The notes: generated by a model from the letters alone, not told the origin. Numbered from the stretch's first letter, positions 33,830 to 43,844 are shown. The stretch is DNA of 64,000 nucleotides from Dyadobacter sp. NIV53 (GCF_019711195.1 NZ_CP081299.1:4376001-4440000); one strand, 5' to 3'. Program-made: numbers and translations.

Positions 33830-35137
33830 TTACAGCCTCACAATCTCTGCACCAATTGCATTCAGCCTGGTATCAATATTCTGGTATCCCCGGTCAATCT
33901 GCTCAATATTATCAATAATGCTGACACCTTTTGCTGATAATGCGGCAATCAGAAGTGCTACACCGGCGCGTATATCAGGAGATGTCATGCGGATGCCGCG
34001 TAGTTGTGTTTCACGGTTATGTCCAATTACGGTTGCGCGATGGGGATCACACAGGATAATCTGAGCACCCATTTCAATGAGCTTATCCACAAAGAAAAGG
34101 CGGCTTTCAAACATTTTTTGATGGATCAGCACAGTTCCTTGTGACTGGATAGCAGTTACCAGTACGATGCTCAACAAGTCAGGTGTAAAACCAGGCCATG
34201 GTGCATCTGCAACGGTTAATGTAGAACCATCCATGTAATTTTCAATACGGTAATGATCCTGTGCAGGAACAAATATGTCGTCGCCGCGGAATTCCAGTTT
34301 GATACCCAGTTTCTGAAAAACATCGGGAATGACGCCTAACTGCGGAATCTGGCAGTTTTTAATCGTGATTTCAGATTGTGTCATAGCCGCAAGGCCAATG
34401 AAACTTCCGATCTCAATCATGTCGGGAAGCATCGTATGTTCCGTTCCATGCAATGCACTTACACCTTCCACGATCAGCAGATTGGATGAAATACCGGATA
34501 TTTTAGCACCCATACGGTTCAGCATTTTACATAATTGCTGAAGATAAGGCTCGCATGCTGCATTGTAGATCGTGGTAGTTCCTTCGGCCATTACTGCTGC
34601 CATCAATACATTGGCAGTTCCTGTAACCGAAGCTTCGTCCAATAGCATAAAAGCGCCTTTCAGATTAGCCGCATCAACTTTATAGAACCCTCCGTCTTCA
34701 ACATCATAACTGAATTCAGCGCCTAATTTTTCAAAGCCAAGAAAGTGCGTATCCAATCTTCTTCTGCCAATTTTATCACCACCCGGGCGAGGAATCCGAC
34801 CCTTGCGGAAACGGCCAAGCATAGGGCCAAGCAGCATAACTGAACCTCTTAATGCAGCAGCTTTCTGACGAAAAGAGTCCGATTCAAGATATTCCAGATT
34901 GATATCATCTGCTTCAAAACGAATGGATGAATCGCTCAGACGTGTGCGGCGTACACCTAATTCACCCAAAAGGTCAATTAACTGGTTTACATCGCGGATG
35001 TTGGGGATATTATGGATCGTTACCGGTTCCTTCGTTAAAAGTACGGCACAAATAATTTGTAATGCCTCGTTTTTCGCGCCTTGAGGCTGAATTTCTCCTT
35101 TAAGACGTTTATCTCCGGTAATTTTAAATGAAGCCAT
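33830..35137 (-). CDS. murA: UDP-N-acetylglucosamine 1-carboxyvinyltransferase, Asp-type active site
   Basis: A 435-residue EPSP-synthase-fold enzyme that transfers enolpyruvate to UDP-GlcNAc, the first committed step of peptidoglycan synthesis. Lys22-Asn23 (GAKNEAL) and RGSVMLLGPMLGRF are present. In the active-site loop, the sequence is RPGGDKIGRRRLD: Asp121 stands where most MurA have Cys115. Cys-to-Asp MurA enzymes are active and insensitive to fosfomycin, as known from Mycobacterium and Chlamydia. It lies downstream of the DUF4290 gene, a common pairing in Bacteroidota. Confidence 0.95.
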   Translation of the reverse strand: MASFKITGDKRLKGEIQPQGAKNEALQIICAVLLTKEPVTIHNIPNIRDVNQLIDLLGELGVRRTRLSDSSIRFEADDINLEYLESDSFRQKAAALRGSVMLLGPMLGRFRKGRIPRPGGDKIGRRRLDTHFLGFEKLGAEFSYDVEDGGFYKVDAANLKGAFMLLDEASVTGTANVLMAAVMAEGTTTIYNAACEPYLQQLCKMLNRMGAKISGISSNLLIVEGVSALHGTEHTMLPDMIEIGSFIGLAAMTQSEITIKNCQIPQLGVIPDVFQKLGIKLEFRGDDIFVPAQDHYRIENYMDGSTLTVADAPWPGFTPDLLSIVLVTAIQSQGTVLIHQKMFESRLFFVDKLIEMGAQIILCDPHRATVIGHNRETQLRGIRMTSPDIRAGVALLIAALSAKGVSIIDNIEQIDRGYQNIDTRLNAIGAEIVRL

Positions 35138-35279
35138 TTTATGTGAATGTGCAGCAATGGACTGCGTGTTTCCGGCGATAGCAGATGCGCTCGCTTTTAA
35201 TTAAATACTGTTTGCTGTAAATGTAAAGGAGAATTTCCTGATTTACAGAGTTGAATAATAAATCCGTTTTTGCAGGTGA

Positions 35280-36026
35280 TCAGATCCCCGGTTTTCTGCG
35301 GTTATTGTTCGTGTTATTATTGGGGCGGTTATTGTTGGTGTTATTCCTGCCGGCAAACTTATTATTAGGATTGTTATTCGGGCGGTTACGGCCAGGGTTA
35401 TTGTTCTGATTGCTTGGCCCTTGCCTGTCCTGATTATTATTTGGCTGGGCTTTAAAGCTCTGATGGTTGTTCCGGTTACGATCCTGATTGCTGTTACGAT
35501 CTTTGGGAGAAGCGTCAACAGGCCCGTTTTTGCGGATGTAGTCAATTTCTTCTTTCAGCCGTCCTTTGGCAAGCAGTTCCAGCTGGCCCAAAAGAACGTG
35601 GTCTTCCGGATTATCTTTATTCCAGGTATTAAAGAACGACCGCATCAAACGGAATATATAGGACACGAAAGCAAGACGGTCTTCCTCATTTTCAGTATTG
35701 ATCGCCTTATCAAGCAACAGATCGATATTTCGTCCGTAATGGCGATACATCAGATTTTGCTGATTATAGCCCACTTTCAAGGGTTTTTTACCAAGTGATT
35801 CTTTGGAAGGTGGTGGATAAGGACTGTCTACATCCAGCTCAAACCCCGATATAATATATAGATCATCCCAAAGCTTGTTGGTATAATCCTGATTGTCACG
35901 CATATTTGGATGTATCTGACGCATGAGCTCTACCAAAATGTGCGCGTAGAGAGTGCGTTTTGTCCGATCTTCTATCTTGACGATGTGATCGGTAAGTTTT
36001 TGTACATTACTGCCGTATTCTTTCAA
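35280..36026 (-). CDS. DUF4290 family protein with Asn-rich tail
   Basis: A 248-residue protein. Residues 1-170 are the helical DUF4290 domain (YGSNVQKLTDHIVKIEDRTKR, split as VQKLTDHIV and RTLYAHILVELMRQIHP; later YRHYGRNIDLLLDKAI). Residues 175-248 are low complexity, rich in Asn, Arg, Gln and Pro (NNNPGRNRPNNN), ending in RRKPGI. The tail is probably disordered and RNA- or surface-binding in character, but this is only composition. It is upstream of murA on the same strand. The function is unknown. Confidence 0.85.
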   Translation of the reverse strand: MKEYGSNVQKLTDHIVKIEDRTKRTLYAHILVELMRQIHPNMRDNQDYTNKLWDDLYIISGFELDVDSPYPPPSKESLGKKPLKVGYNQQNLMYRHYGRNIDLLLDKAINTENEEDRLAFVSYIFRLMRSFFNTWNKDNPEDHVLLGQLELLAKGRLKEEIDYIRKNGPVDASPKDRNSNQDRNRNNHQSFKAQPNNNQDRQGPSNQNNNPGRNRPNNNPNNKFAGRNNTNNNRPNNNTNNNRRKPGI

Positions 36027-36050
36027 GGGCTTAAATTATTTTATAATTGA

Positions 36051-36058
36051 CAAAAATA
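36051..36058 (-). promoter_or_regulatory. Candidate -7 box for the DUF4290-murA unit
   Basis: Minus-strand reading TATTTTTG fits TAnnTTTG, 25 bp upstream of the DUF4290 ATG. No clear -33 element was seen. Confidence 0.35.
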
Positions 36059-36090
36059 AGAAGATTTTATGGAAAGAAAAGAAAGCCTTT

Positions 36091-39000
36091 TTATCTAACC
36101 CAAATCAATTTTCCGTGTAATCCGGTTATTACTCCTGAAGATGAAGCCCTTTCTCTATTATTTACCTCGATATGATAGAAATATATTCCGGCGGGCAGAT
36201 TTTCCGGTTGCCAAAACCATTCATTTGTACCAGTATGTGCCGGTGCCTGAATCTGTTTTACTTTTCTTCCTGTAAGATCATTTATAGTGATAACAAATTT
36301 TTCTTCCGGCATTGTTCCTTCCAGTTCCATATAAAATCTGAACCATTGAGCGGCAGGATTCGGTGAAACTCCCGCGTTTGTAATTCCGAGTATATCAGCA
36401 ACCCTGAAATGAATCTCATAGTCCGCAGCTGCATTACCGCTTTTGTCCATTGCCTTTACACGAAGCGAATAAGTTCCATTTTTTAATGGTGTTACTGATT
36501 TCAACCAAATCCTGAAATCGTTGGAAGAAAGATTGCGGGTCCCGGCATTTGTCAAAGATAACCTTTGCTCTGCACAAGTCGGGCAATCTTCTTTGAGCCA
36601 GACTTCAATACCCGATGTATCATTTCGGATCAGGAATTTATTTTCATCCAATACCTGAATACCGATAACCGGTTGTGCCGAAACAAAATCTCTATCTGCC
36701 AGCTGGCGATAATCCACACTTACATTCAGGACGGGCGGAATGCGATCCGGAATTACGAGATATGATAAATGTACTTCATTATTGGTATAAATTTCCTCAG
36801 GAAGCTTGTCTGCATTAAACAGAAAAGAAATTTCGTGTTCACCAACTTTTCCGAGTGTGCCGAAATTCATTTCCAGGTTCCTGCTTTTATTTGCGTCTAA
36901 CGGAGAAATGTGAATATTAATTGTATCTGCTTTTTCTGCTGTTTTGTATAAAATACGAACTGCAAGCGAATCTTTAAAAGCTATATCTGTAACATTTTGA
37001 AAAGTAATAACCGAACGTAAACTGTCACCTTCCTGAACTTTGGAGGTATTAGGTTTAAGGATTAAAGCTATTCCCTCAGGAAGTTTTGATGCAGAAACAA
37101 CATGATTGGAATAATTGATCATGCGGATTTCCGAAGGCCGGTTCTGATCTTCCGGTAAATAAACCCGCCAGAACACTCTTTGATTTCTGGTATCCGGAAT
37201 AAGAATTTTATGACTGGCTATGAAATTGTTAACCGGAGCAATAATTTTTTGAGCATTTGTAAAAGAACTTGTTGTGTCCCATTCAAAAACGACTTCTTTA
37301 TTGTTTCTTTCAAAGGGGATTTGTGCTACCAGATCAGTTTCCCGTGAACTCGTTACGTAACCGGGTAGTGGCAGCAATGGAAAAGCGCCCCCTTCAGGAA
37401 GAAACATTTGTTTGGAAAAAACATTATTTGATTCATTTTCCTCAGATAATTTGTTTTCAGGATCTATCGTAATTTCCCAGGAAAATGTGCCTGACCTTGC
37501 AAAAGGATTAGCCATTTTAAATGTCAATGTATCAGGCTTAGCCACAGATTTGTGTGAGGAACGAATGATAAACGGAACCGAAGATGTTCCATAACTTTTA
37601 AGCAAAACCTCATAATTCTCTTTCCTGAACCGTCCATTGTTGACAACCCCAACGTGAATCAGAATAGAATCGCTCCATATGCTAAGTTTGTTTCCAGATG
37701 GATCTGAAAATTTGATTGAAGTTGAATCGAAGGTATAATCTGGTAGCAGGGCAGGGAAAATCCGGATGGCAGGATCGCCGTGCAGGTTCATTTGCTGTGC
37801 CGTAATACCGTTTGATAAGTTGGGATGTTTGAGCATATTTCTGCGAATAGCTTCCTGTTGTATGGTTCCAAATGGCTCGCTGACAAATTGCGGATCAGCC
37901 AAAACCTCATAAAAGGAGTCTGTACAATGTTTAAGAGACGAAGAAATGCCATTAAATGTGTGTGCAAGAAATAATACTGCCCCGTTTTTTGGAGAAAATA
38001 TCCAGTCTGTACTAATGGTTTTCGTTGAATAAAAAACACTTCCTAATGCACAGCCATTAGCAATAACAGCCGGATAAAAAGGATGATTTTGGTATCCGCG
38101 TTTGTCATCACTCACAAAACCGATGTCAATGTCAGTAACATCCAGTCCCGAGTGTCCAAATAAAGTCAGAAGTGCAATTCCTTTGTTAACAGGAACATTG
38201 ATCGGAAACTGCTCCACTTCTGCATCTGTTTTTTTAGAGATAGTTTGTACGCGGGCATTCAAAGAAGAACCGGCAACCTTACTTTCAAAAGATTTGACGT
38301 ATCCCCGGAAAGCGGCTAATTCATCTCGGGAACGGCCTCCGCTCAAATGCAGAATGTTTTTTCTCCATGGAGCTGATGCCGGTTCTGCTTCCATAGCCTT
38401 TACTTTTTGCAGATAGGTCCGGACATTTTCAGAATTAAGCGCATTGATACGCCCAACCGGCACGAGCGGTACAAAAGTGTCAGCACCTTCAATCCCCATT
38501 GATAATGCAAGATCAGAACCTGGCCAGCCTGCATTGGGAATCATATCGACACTTCTTGCATTACCCATTTTTCGCGCAGTTTGCGGATCAATGGATCTTC
38601 CGATGATAAATACAAATTTTAATTGCCCGGCATTAAACATGCGGCCAATCATATTTCTTATTCCGGACGGTCCCGGTTCTCCATAGTTAAAGCGGTCAAA
38701 AACTTCTTCACTTTCAATGATAAATGGTCTGTAGCCGCCGCCTTCCCGGGAAGCGCGATAAGCAGCATATGCTTCAACGGGATCAACGCCATCAATTCGT
38801 TTTCTTACCAGCGGATGTGTAATGATCAGATAATCCGTTTGTAGGGTATCAAGGGATTTAAATTGTACAAGTCTGGGTTTATTGATTTTGAGCGGTTCTT
38901 TGTAGCCAATAATTCTTGTGCTTCCATTCACAGAAATGTAATGATCGGTTTGTTCTGGTTCTTTAAGGTTATAAGGATCTGAACAATCGTAAAACTTCCG

Positions 39001-40086
39001 GTTTTCTACATTTCCTATTTCCCATAAACTTGTTTCAGTATTATTTCCAAAATGAAATATCTTTTGATTATTGTTTGCTGGAAATATTGATTTCTGTGGA
39101 TAACGCCATTTAACATGAGAAACGGAAATGGAACCGGTTTTTTCTACGGCATGAATAGAAATAGCGATCTTTCCATTCGCAGTGATATCTTCTCTTTTTA
39201 GTAAAAATCTATAAGTCAGTGAATTGTAATCCTGAATAGTAAGTTTAGTTATATTTCTGCCTGATTCACCCGTTTTTCCTGCCTGGAGTTCTATTTCATG
39301 AGTTCCTGCCGAACGCCCGGCGAATACCAGCTCAACTTCCGTTTGACCAAAATAATCGTAAGCCGGATTGACTGTATTAATATCAATAATCTGCCACGCA
39401 TTATTCAGATCTTTTCCTGTCCAGCCTTCCCCGTTATCGTAATTGGAAAGCACAGATCCGGTATCAAAATTACTTCCGGTTGGATAAAAATTACCTGTAA
39501 AATAGTTGCTGTTGAATAATTGAGAAACTTCCTCGAAATGATAGTTGAGAACTTTAACGCCGCTGTTTGGAAGTGATTTCGTTATTCGTTTTCCGGATTT
39601 TCCGTCTTGTCTCCAGGTTAAAAAATAAGCAGCCGTGTCGGAATACAAACTGTAATAGGTATGCGGCATTATGGCCGGGCGTAAGTAAAGCGAAGAATCC
39701 AGGGTGCCGTCATTCCTTTCCCCGTAAAATGAAATATAACCGTTTACTCCCAATTTGCCGGATTCGTCACTATTTGCCTCAATGGAAAGTTCTTTTCCAC
39801 GACGAAACATTTGAAAGGATACTGCTGAAATTTCACTGACAGGTAGCCCGGTTGCTTCTAATTCCTGACTTGTTAACTTATAAAATCCGGTTTGGGTAAC
39901 GGGAATGCGCAGGTAAGTTTGGTTTGTATTAATCCATTCGTCACCATGAACAGTTTGTGCAGCAACAGAGAAATTGAAGAAGAAAATGAAAAGAACGAAA
40001 CCAGAATAATATATGATAGGATGGATCTTCGTGCGGATGATCCTTTTAAACCATACATTTTCATATTTCCGGTTTTTTTCTAACAT
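36091..40086 (-). CDS. PorU2-type putative T9SS sortase (peptidase C25-like)
   Basis: A 1331-residue exported protein with one hydrophobic signal segment (residues 24-44, ending FFNFSVAAQ). The N-terminal half resembles PorU (RIPVTQTGFYKLTSQELEA). The C25 catalytic core has His645 (LTLFGHSGLD) and Cys679 (ANGCALGSVF). The 34-residue spacing equals that in PorU. The C-terminus is a T9SS sorting-like domain (VSPNPAAQWFRFYMEL..LPAGIYFYHIEV). This fits the class called PorU2. Its role beside PorU is unknown. Its start overlaps folA by 26 bp. Confidence 0.85.
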   Translation of the reverse strand: MLEKNRKYENVWFKRIIRTKIHPIIYYSGFVLFIFFFNFSVAAQTVHGDEWINTNQTYLRIPVTQTGFYKLTSQELEATGLPVSEISAVSFQMFRRGKELSIEANSDESGKLGVNGYISFYGERNDGTLDSSLYLRPAIMPHTYYSLYSDTAAYFLTWRQDGKSGKRITKSLPNSGVKVLNYHFEEVSQLFNSNYFTGNFYPTGSNFDTGSVLSNYDNGEGWTGKDLNNAWQIIDINTVNPAYDYFGQTEVELVFAGRSAGTHEIELQAGKTGESGRNITKLTIQDYNSLTYRFLLKREDITANGKIAISIHAVEKTGSISVSHVKWRYPQKSIFPANNNQKIFHFGNNTETSLWEIGNVENRKFYDCSDPYNLKEPEQTDHYISVNGSTRIIGYKEPLKINKPRLVQFKSLDTLQTDYLIITHPLVRKRIDGVDPVEAYAAYRASREGGGYRPFIIESEEVFDRFNYGEPGPSGIRNMIGRMFNAGQLKFVFIIGRSIDPQTARKMGNARSVDMIPNAGWPGSDLALSMGIEGADTFVPLVPVGRINALNSENVRTYLQKVKAMEAEPASAPWRKNILHLSGGRSRDELAAFRGYVKSFESKVAGSSLNARVQTISKKTDAEVEQFPINVPVNKGIALLTLFGHSGLDVTDIDIGFVSDDKRGYQNHPFYPAVIANGCALGSVFYSTKTISTDWIFSPKNGAVLFLAHTFNGISSSLKHCTDSFYEVLADPQFVSEPFGTIQQEAIRRNMLKHPNLSNGITAQQMNLHGDPAIRIFPALLPDYTFDSTSIKFSDPSGNKLSIWSDSILIHVGVVNNGRFRKENYEVLLKSYGTSSVPFIIRSSHKSVAKPDTLTFKMANPFARSGTFSWEITIDPENKLSEENESNNVFSKQMFLPEGGAFPLLPLPGYVTSSRETDLVAQIPFERNNKEVVFEWDTTSSFTNAQKIIAPVNNFIASHKILIPDTRNQRVFWRVYLPEDQNRPSEIRMINYSNHVVSASKLPEGIALILKPNTSKVQEGDSLRSVITFQNVTDIAFKDSLAVRILYKTAEKADTINIHISPLDANKSRNLEMNFGTLGKVGEHEISFLFNADKLPEEIYTNNEVHLSYLVIPDRIPPVLNVSVDYRQLADRDFVSAQPVIGIQVLDENKFLIRNDTSGIEVWLKEDCPTCAEQRLSLTNAGTRNLSSNDFRIWLKSVTPLKNGTYSLRVKAMDKSGNAAADYEIHFRVADILGITNAGVSPNPAAQWFRFYMELEGTMPEEKFVITINDLTGRKVKQIQAPAHTGTNEWFWQPENLPAGIYFYHIEVNNRERASSSGVITGLHGKLIWVR

Positions 40087-40573
40087 ACAAATTCATCGAA
40101 AAGGAGTATTCATGCTCATCGTCAATTCCATGGTATTCCGAAGAAATTAATTCCCAATCAGCCAGGCTTACCGCCGGAAAAAATGCATCCCCATCGATGT
40201 GCGCGTGTACGATAGTCAGGAAAAGTTTTTCTACCAGTGGCAGCGTTTGCAGGAATACAGAAGCACCGCCTAATACAAATACTTCATTTTCGTCGCGAAG
40301 TAACGCAAGGGCAGTTTCAAGATTTGGAGCATACTCCGTATTTTCCTCCTGATCCAATGCGGGATGTCCGCTAAGAATTACATTCCGGTAAGTCGAATGA
40401 AGTGCATCAGGAGCTTCGTAACTTTTTCGTCCCATCAGAAATGGCCTCCCATCTGTTACTTTTTTAAAATGTACCCACTCGTCAGGAAGGTGCCAGGGCA
40501 GGTTATTATCAATTCCGATCACCCGGTTTTCGCTCATAGCGGCAATGATATATAATTGGGTCTGGTCTTGCAA
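40061..40573 (-). CDS. folA: Dihydrofolate reductase
   Basis: A 170-residue DHFR, making tetrahydrofolate with NADPH. Motifs: IIAAMSENRVIGIDNNLPWH at the N-terminus, Asp31 as the acidic active-site residue (LPDEWVHFKK), FLMGRKSYE, and VFVLGGASVF for cofactor binding. Normal length. No thymidylate synthase gene is adjacent, unlike many genomes. Its 3' end overlaps the start of the large PorU2-like gene, so they are probably cotranscribed. Confidence 0.94.
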   Translation of the reverse strand: MQDQTQLYIIAAMSENRVIGIDNNLPWHLPDEWVHFKKVTDGRPFLMGRKSYEAPDALHSTYRNVILSGHPALDQEENTEYAPNLETALALLRDENEVFVLGGASVFLQTLPLVEKLFLTIVHAHIDGDAFFPAVSLADWELISSEYHGIDDEHEYSFSMNLYVRKKPEI

Positions 40574-40710
40574 AGTAGTATATAGTTTGAATGGAATTTT
40601 TTCAAAATATAATTCAAATCAATTACAATTGAAATATATGGCTATAATTTGCCGGTCAACCTGATAATCAACCATTCATCAATACGATAATAATTAATTA
40701 ACACAGTACC

Positions 40711-40741
40711 TTGCATCACAAAGTACCTTTCTATACCTTTG
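40711..40741 (+). promoter_or_regulatory. Candidate promoter of the PadR-PspC operon
   Basis: TTG (40711-40713), 20-bp spacer, TACCTTTG (40734-40741): a full match to the Bacteroidota pattern. The octamer AGTACCTT occurs twice, at 40705-40712 and 40722-40729, over the -33 and spacer region, and may be a regulator site. Confidence 0.6.
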
Positions 40742-40813
40742 TTGAGTAGAAAGTGAGAATCTTATCTATTAGCCATGAATTTATATTTTCATTAATAAAC
40801 AGATGAACCCGAT

Positions 40814-41176
40814 ATGAATGTTGAAAATGCCCAAGTACAGATGCGGAAAGGGATTCTGGAATTCTGTATCCTGAATATCATATCACGAGGTGAAGTATAC
40901 GCTTCGGATATGTTGGATGAACTAACGTCTGCCCGTATAATGGTAGTGGAAGGTACACTTTATCCGCTATTGACCCGATTGAAAAATTCAGGTTGGCTGG
41001 ATTATAAATGGGTGGAATCGTCATCCGGACCGCCCAGAAAATACTATGTTTTGACTGATGAGGGGAAATTATTTCTGGATGCCATGCATACAACGTGGTT
41101 TGAACTGGCCGCTTCTGTGGAATCCGTGATTCACCGTACAGAAGAACTTAGTAAAACTGCATCAAATCCTTCCTGA
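40814..41176 (+). CDS. PadR family transcriptional regulator
   Basis: A 120-residue winged-helix repressor. N-terminal helices MRKGILEFCILNIISRGEVY, recognition region VVEGTLYPLLTRLKNSGWLD and wing GPPRKYYVLTDEGK are typical. A short C-terminal helix would give the dimer. It is the first gene of a unit with the PspC-domain protein 38 bp downstream, and it probably controls that operon through the promoter region with duplicated AGTACCTT. The inducing signal is unknown. Confidence 0.9.
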   Translation: MNVENAQVQMRKGILEFCILNIISRGEVYASDMLDELTSARIMVVEGTLYPLLTRLKNSGWLDYKWVESSSGPPRKYYVLTDEGKLFLDAMHTTWFELAASVESVIHRTEELSKTASNPS

Positions 41177-41214
41177 CCCTAACTGATCATTTAAAGACAT
41201 TCGATTTTACAATC

Positions 41215-43752
41215 ATGAAAAAGACAATCAGCATAAATATCGGTGGTATCATCTTTCACATAGAGGAAGACGGCTACGAAAAGTTGAAAGGTTATTTGTC
41301 ATCCATTCAGAAATATTTTTCTTCTTTCGCAGATAGCAAAGAAATTCTTTCTGACATTGAAGGCCGCGTTGCCGAAAGGTTTCTGAATAAACAGAAAGCA
41401 GAAAACAAACAGGTTATATCCTTGGTCGATGTGGAAGAACTGATCGGGGCAATGGGTACAGTGGCGGATTTTGAAGCTATTGAACAGGCAGAAGATCTTT
41501 TTGCAGACCCGTTAGAATCTGCTTCTTATGCAAAAGCGCCACCAAAAGAGGAAACTTTTGCTTCGGCTGGTAATACTTCCCAGACAGAAACTGCCAAACC
41601 AGGTGTTGCCAGAAAACTGTACAGGGATTTGAAAAGAAAATTAATAGGCGGTGTTGCTGCCGGTCTGGCGCATTATTTCACGATCGATCCGCTTTGGATC
41701 CGCCTTGCATTTTTATTCGCAGTAATAGGCCTGCCAGCAGGTTCCGGTATTTTTAATCTGGACCTGGAAGACGAATTGGGTCCATTGTCAGGATTTATGG
41801 TATTGGTTTATATTGCTATGTGGATTGCTTTTCCGGGATCTGCAACTTTGGAAGAAGATACCAGGATCAAGAAATTTTACAGAGATCCGGACCGCAAAGT
41901 AGTAGGTGGGGTAGCCGCTGGTGTAGCATCCTATTTTGGTGTTGACCTGGGTGTGGTCCGTTTTCTTTGGGTTCTGTCCATATTGTTTTTTGGAACGGGT
42001 GTTCTTATTTATATCATTTTATGGGTTATAGCACCTGTTGCCAATACGCTTACTGAGAAAATGGAAATGCAGGGCGAGCCGATAACTTTGTCCAATATTG
42101 AATCCAACATCAAACAAAGCCTGAATGTTGATGAAAAAAGTGGTGAAGAAAATGCGCTTACCAAAATATTGCTTTTGCCTTTTCGTGCCATTGCCTTAAT
42201 TATAGGTGCATTGGGGAAGTTGTTTAAAGGTCTTGGTCCTGTATTAAGAGTACTGATTGGAGTGTTTCTGGTAGGGGTGTCTGCAATTACTTTATTTGGT
42301 TTGCTTGTTGGCGGCGGGATTTTGCTGGGAGTTACCAGTGCGGCACCTTTTGATGATATGCCGATACCCTTCATGATCATGCAGGAATTGCCAACAAGCC
42401 TGATCTTGTCAGGTATACTGGTAACTGCCATTCCCTTTATAACTTTTCTCTTATTAGGATTAACACTTTTATCAAACAGAAGGCTGGTAGGAAGTTCAGT
42501 TTGGCTGACATTACTTGGCCTTTGGATTGTTGGTATTATTGTCAGTACGGTTCAGGGCGTTGCTTTTCAAAGGAATTTTGCGAAACGTGGTGAATTCTCA
42601 ACATCTGTTTATTACACGATTCCAACCGGAACGCTTACACTTGATAAGAGTAATGAATACGATGACGAAAATGTTGATATTGATATCAGATTAACCGGTT
42701 CAGGTACAAGTGACAGTCTTAAGTTGGAAAAAACGATGTTTTCAAGAGGGCGTACCCGTGAAGCAGCTCAGAAAATAGCTTCGGGACTGGAATATAATCT
42801 GAACGTAAAGGATTCAATTATTTTGTTTCATGAAGGGCCGGGATTAGCAAAAAGCGGCCCATTCCGTGATCAGCGCATTGATCTTACCCTGCATGTACCT
42901 TATGATAAACCATTTATTATGACCCGTGAATTTTATTATTCACTTTCTCATAATGATGGCAGCTTTCCTCAAATGAATCAGTATCATTTAGATGACAATG
43001 AGGTAAACTGGAACTCGCTTCGCTGGACAATCCGTCGTGATTCTGGCTTGATTTGTACTAATATACCAGCCAAATATATCAGAAATGATAATGAAGATAA
43101 TCAGGAAAGCAGTGACGAATATTCCTCTTTCAATGACGAAAACAGTGATTTGAACCTTGGAGAGCGTGGCACTTATATCAAGCAATTCCCGGTAGGGGCT
43201 TTCCAGAAACTGAATATTGGCGGGGCCTATTCAATCAGTATCAGGCAGGGAACTGAATTCAATGTATCGGCTGATGGCGAAGCAGATGATGTGGACGACT
43301 TGAAAGTGACTGTGGAAGATGGTACACTACACGTAAAAAGATCTTCTAATTTCAATTTATTTAATATGGATAAATGGAATAGGGTAGGGCTGATTATTAC
43401 GATGCCGACCGTTGAAAGCATTTCTTTATCGGGGGCAAACAAAGCAAGAGTTTCAGGATTCAGAGGCCTGACTAAACTGGATGTAGATGTTACCGGTGCA
43501 TCTAAAACTGAAATTGATGTGGAAACCAATGAACTGATCGTTGAACTTTCGGGAGCATCGAGAGCGACTTTGATGGGAAGTGCAAAATCAGCTAATTTTG
43601 ATCTGTCAGGCGCATGTAAGCTTAATGCAACAGGAATGAATATCGAAAACGTAGACATTGAAGCTTCCGGTGCGTCCAAAGCCGAGTTGGGAAGGGTAAC
43701 GAATATAAAGAAAAGCTCAAATGGCGCTAGTAAAATTGATGTTCAGCAATAA
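41215..43752 (+). CDS. PspC-domain membrane protein with C-terminal GIN (DUF2807) domain
   Basis: 845 residues. Residues 1-96 form a small domain (KKTISINIGGIIFHIEEDGY). Two PspC domains follow, near 138-210 (KLIGGVAAGLAHYFTIDPLW) and 220-285 (KVVGGVAAGVASYFGVDLGV). Four further membrane helices lie at about 325-460. An extracytoplasmic region then ends in a GIN domain (645-845), a beta-helix with repeats LSGANKA, VTGASKT, LSGASRA, LSGACKL, ASGASKA. PspC relates to envelope stress sensing. It is cotranscribed with a PadR regulator upstream and followed by a stand-alone GIN protein. Confidence 0.9.
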   Translation: MKKTISINIGGIIFHIEEDGYEKLKGYLSSIQKYFSSFADSKEILSDIEGRVAERFLNKQKAENKQVISLVDVEELIGAMGTVADFEAIEQAEDLFADPLESASYAKAPPKEETFASAGNTSQTETAKPGVARKLYRDLKRKLIGGVAAGLAHYFTIDPLWIRLAFLFAVIGLPAGSGIFNLDLEDELGPLSGFMVLVYIAMWIAFPGSATLEEDTRIKKFYRDPDRKVVGGVAAGVASYFGVDLGVVRFLWVLSILFFGTGVLIYIILWVIAPVANTLTEKMEMQGEPITLSNIESNIKQSLNVDEKSGEENALTKILLLPFRAIALIIGALGKLFKGLGPVLRVLIGVFLVGVSAITLFGLLVGGGILLGVTSAAPFDDMPIPFMIMQELPTSLILSGILVTAIPFITFLLLGLTLLSNRRLVGSSVWLTLLGLWIVGIIVSTVQGVAFQRNFAKRGEFSTSVYYTIPTGTLTLDKSNEYDDENVDIDIRLTGSGTSDSLKLEKTMFSRGRTREAAQKIASGLEYNLNVKDSIILFHEGPGLAKSGPFRDQRIDLTLHVPYDKPFIMTREFYYSLSHNDGSFPQMNQYHLDDNEVNWNSLRWTIRRDSGLICTNIPAKYIRNDNEDNQESSDEYSSFNDENSDLNLGERGTYIKQFPVGAFQKLNIGGAYSISIRQGTEFNVSADGEADDVDDLKVTVEDGTLHVKRSSNFNLFNMDKWNRVGLIITMPTVESISLSGANKARVSGFRGLTKLDVDVTGASKTEIDVETNELIVELSGASRATLMGSAKSANFDLSGACKLNATGMNIENVDIEASGASKAELGRVTNIKKSSNGASKIDVQQ

Positions 43753-43754
43753 AT

Positions 43755-43797
43755 AACAAAAGTTGCATCCTGTTTAAAACTGGATGCAACTTTTGTT
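43755..43797 (+). terminator. Terminator after the PspC/GIN gene
   Basis: Perfect 16-bp stem AACAAAAGTTGCATCC / GGATGCAACTTTTGTT (43755-43770 with 43782-43797), 11-nt loop. It separates the PspC gene from the next GIN gene, though read-through is possible. Confidence 0.85.
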
Positions 43798-43844
43798 AAC
43801 CAATTATCATCCTTTACAAAACGTATAACAAAAAACTAATCGAC

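Noticed and set aside
43227..43679. Minus-strand 150-aa frame
   Set aside because: Antisense of the repetitive GIN domain.
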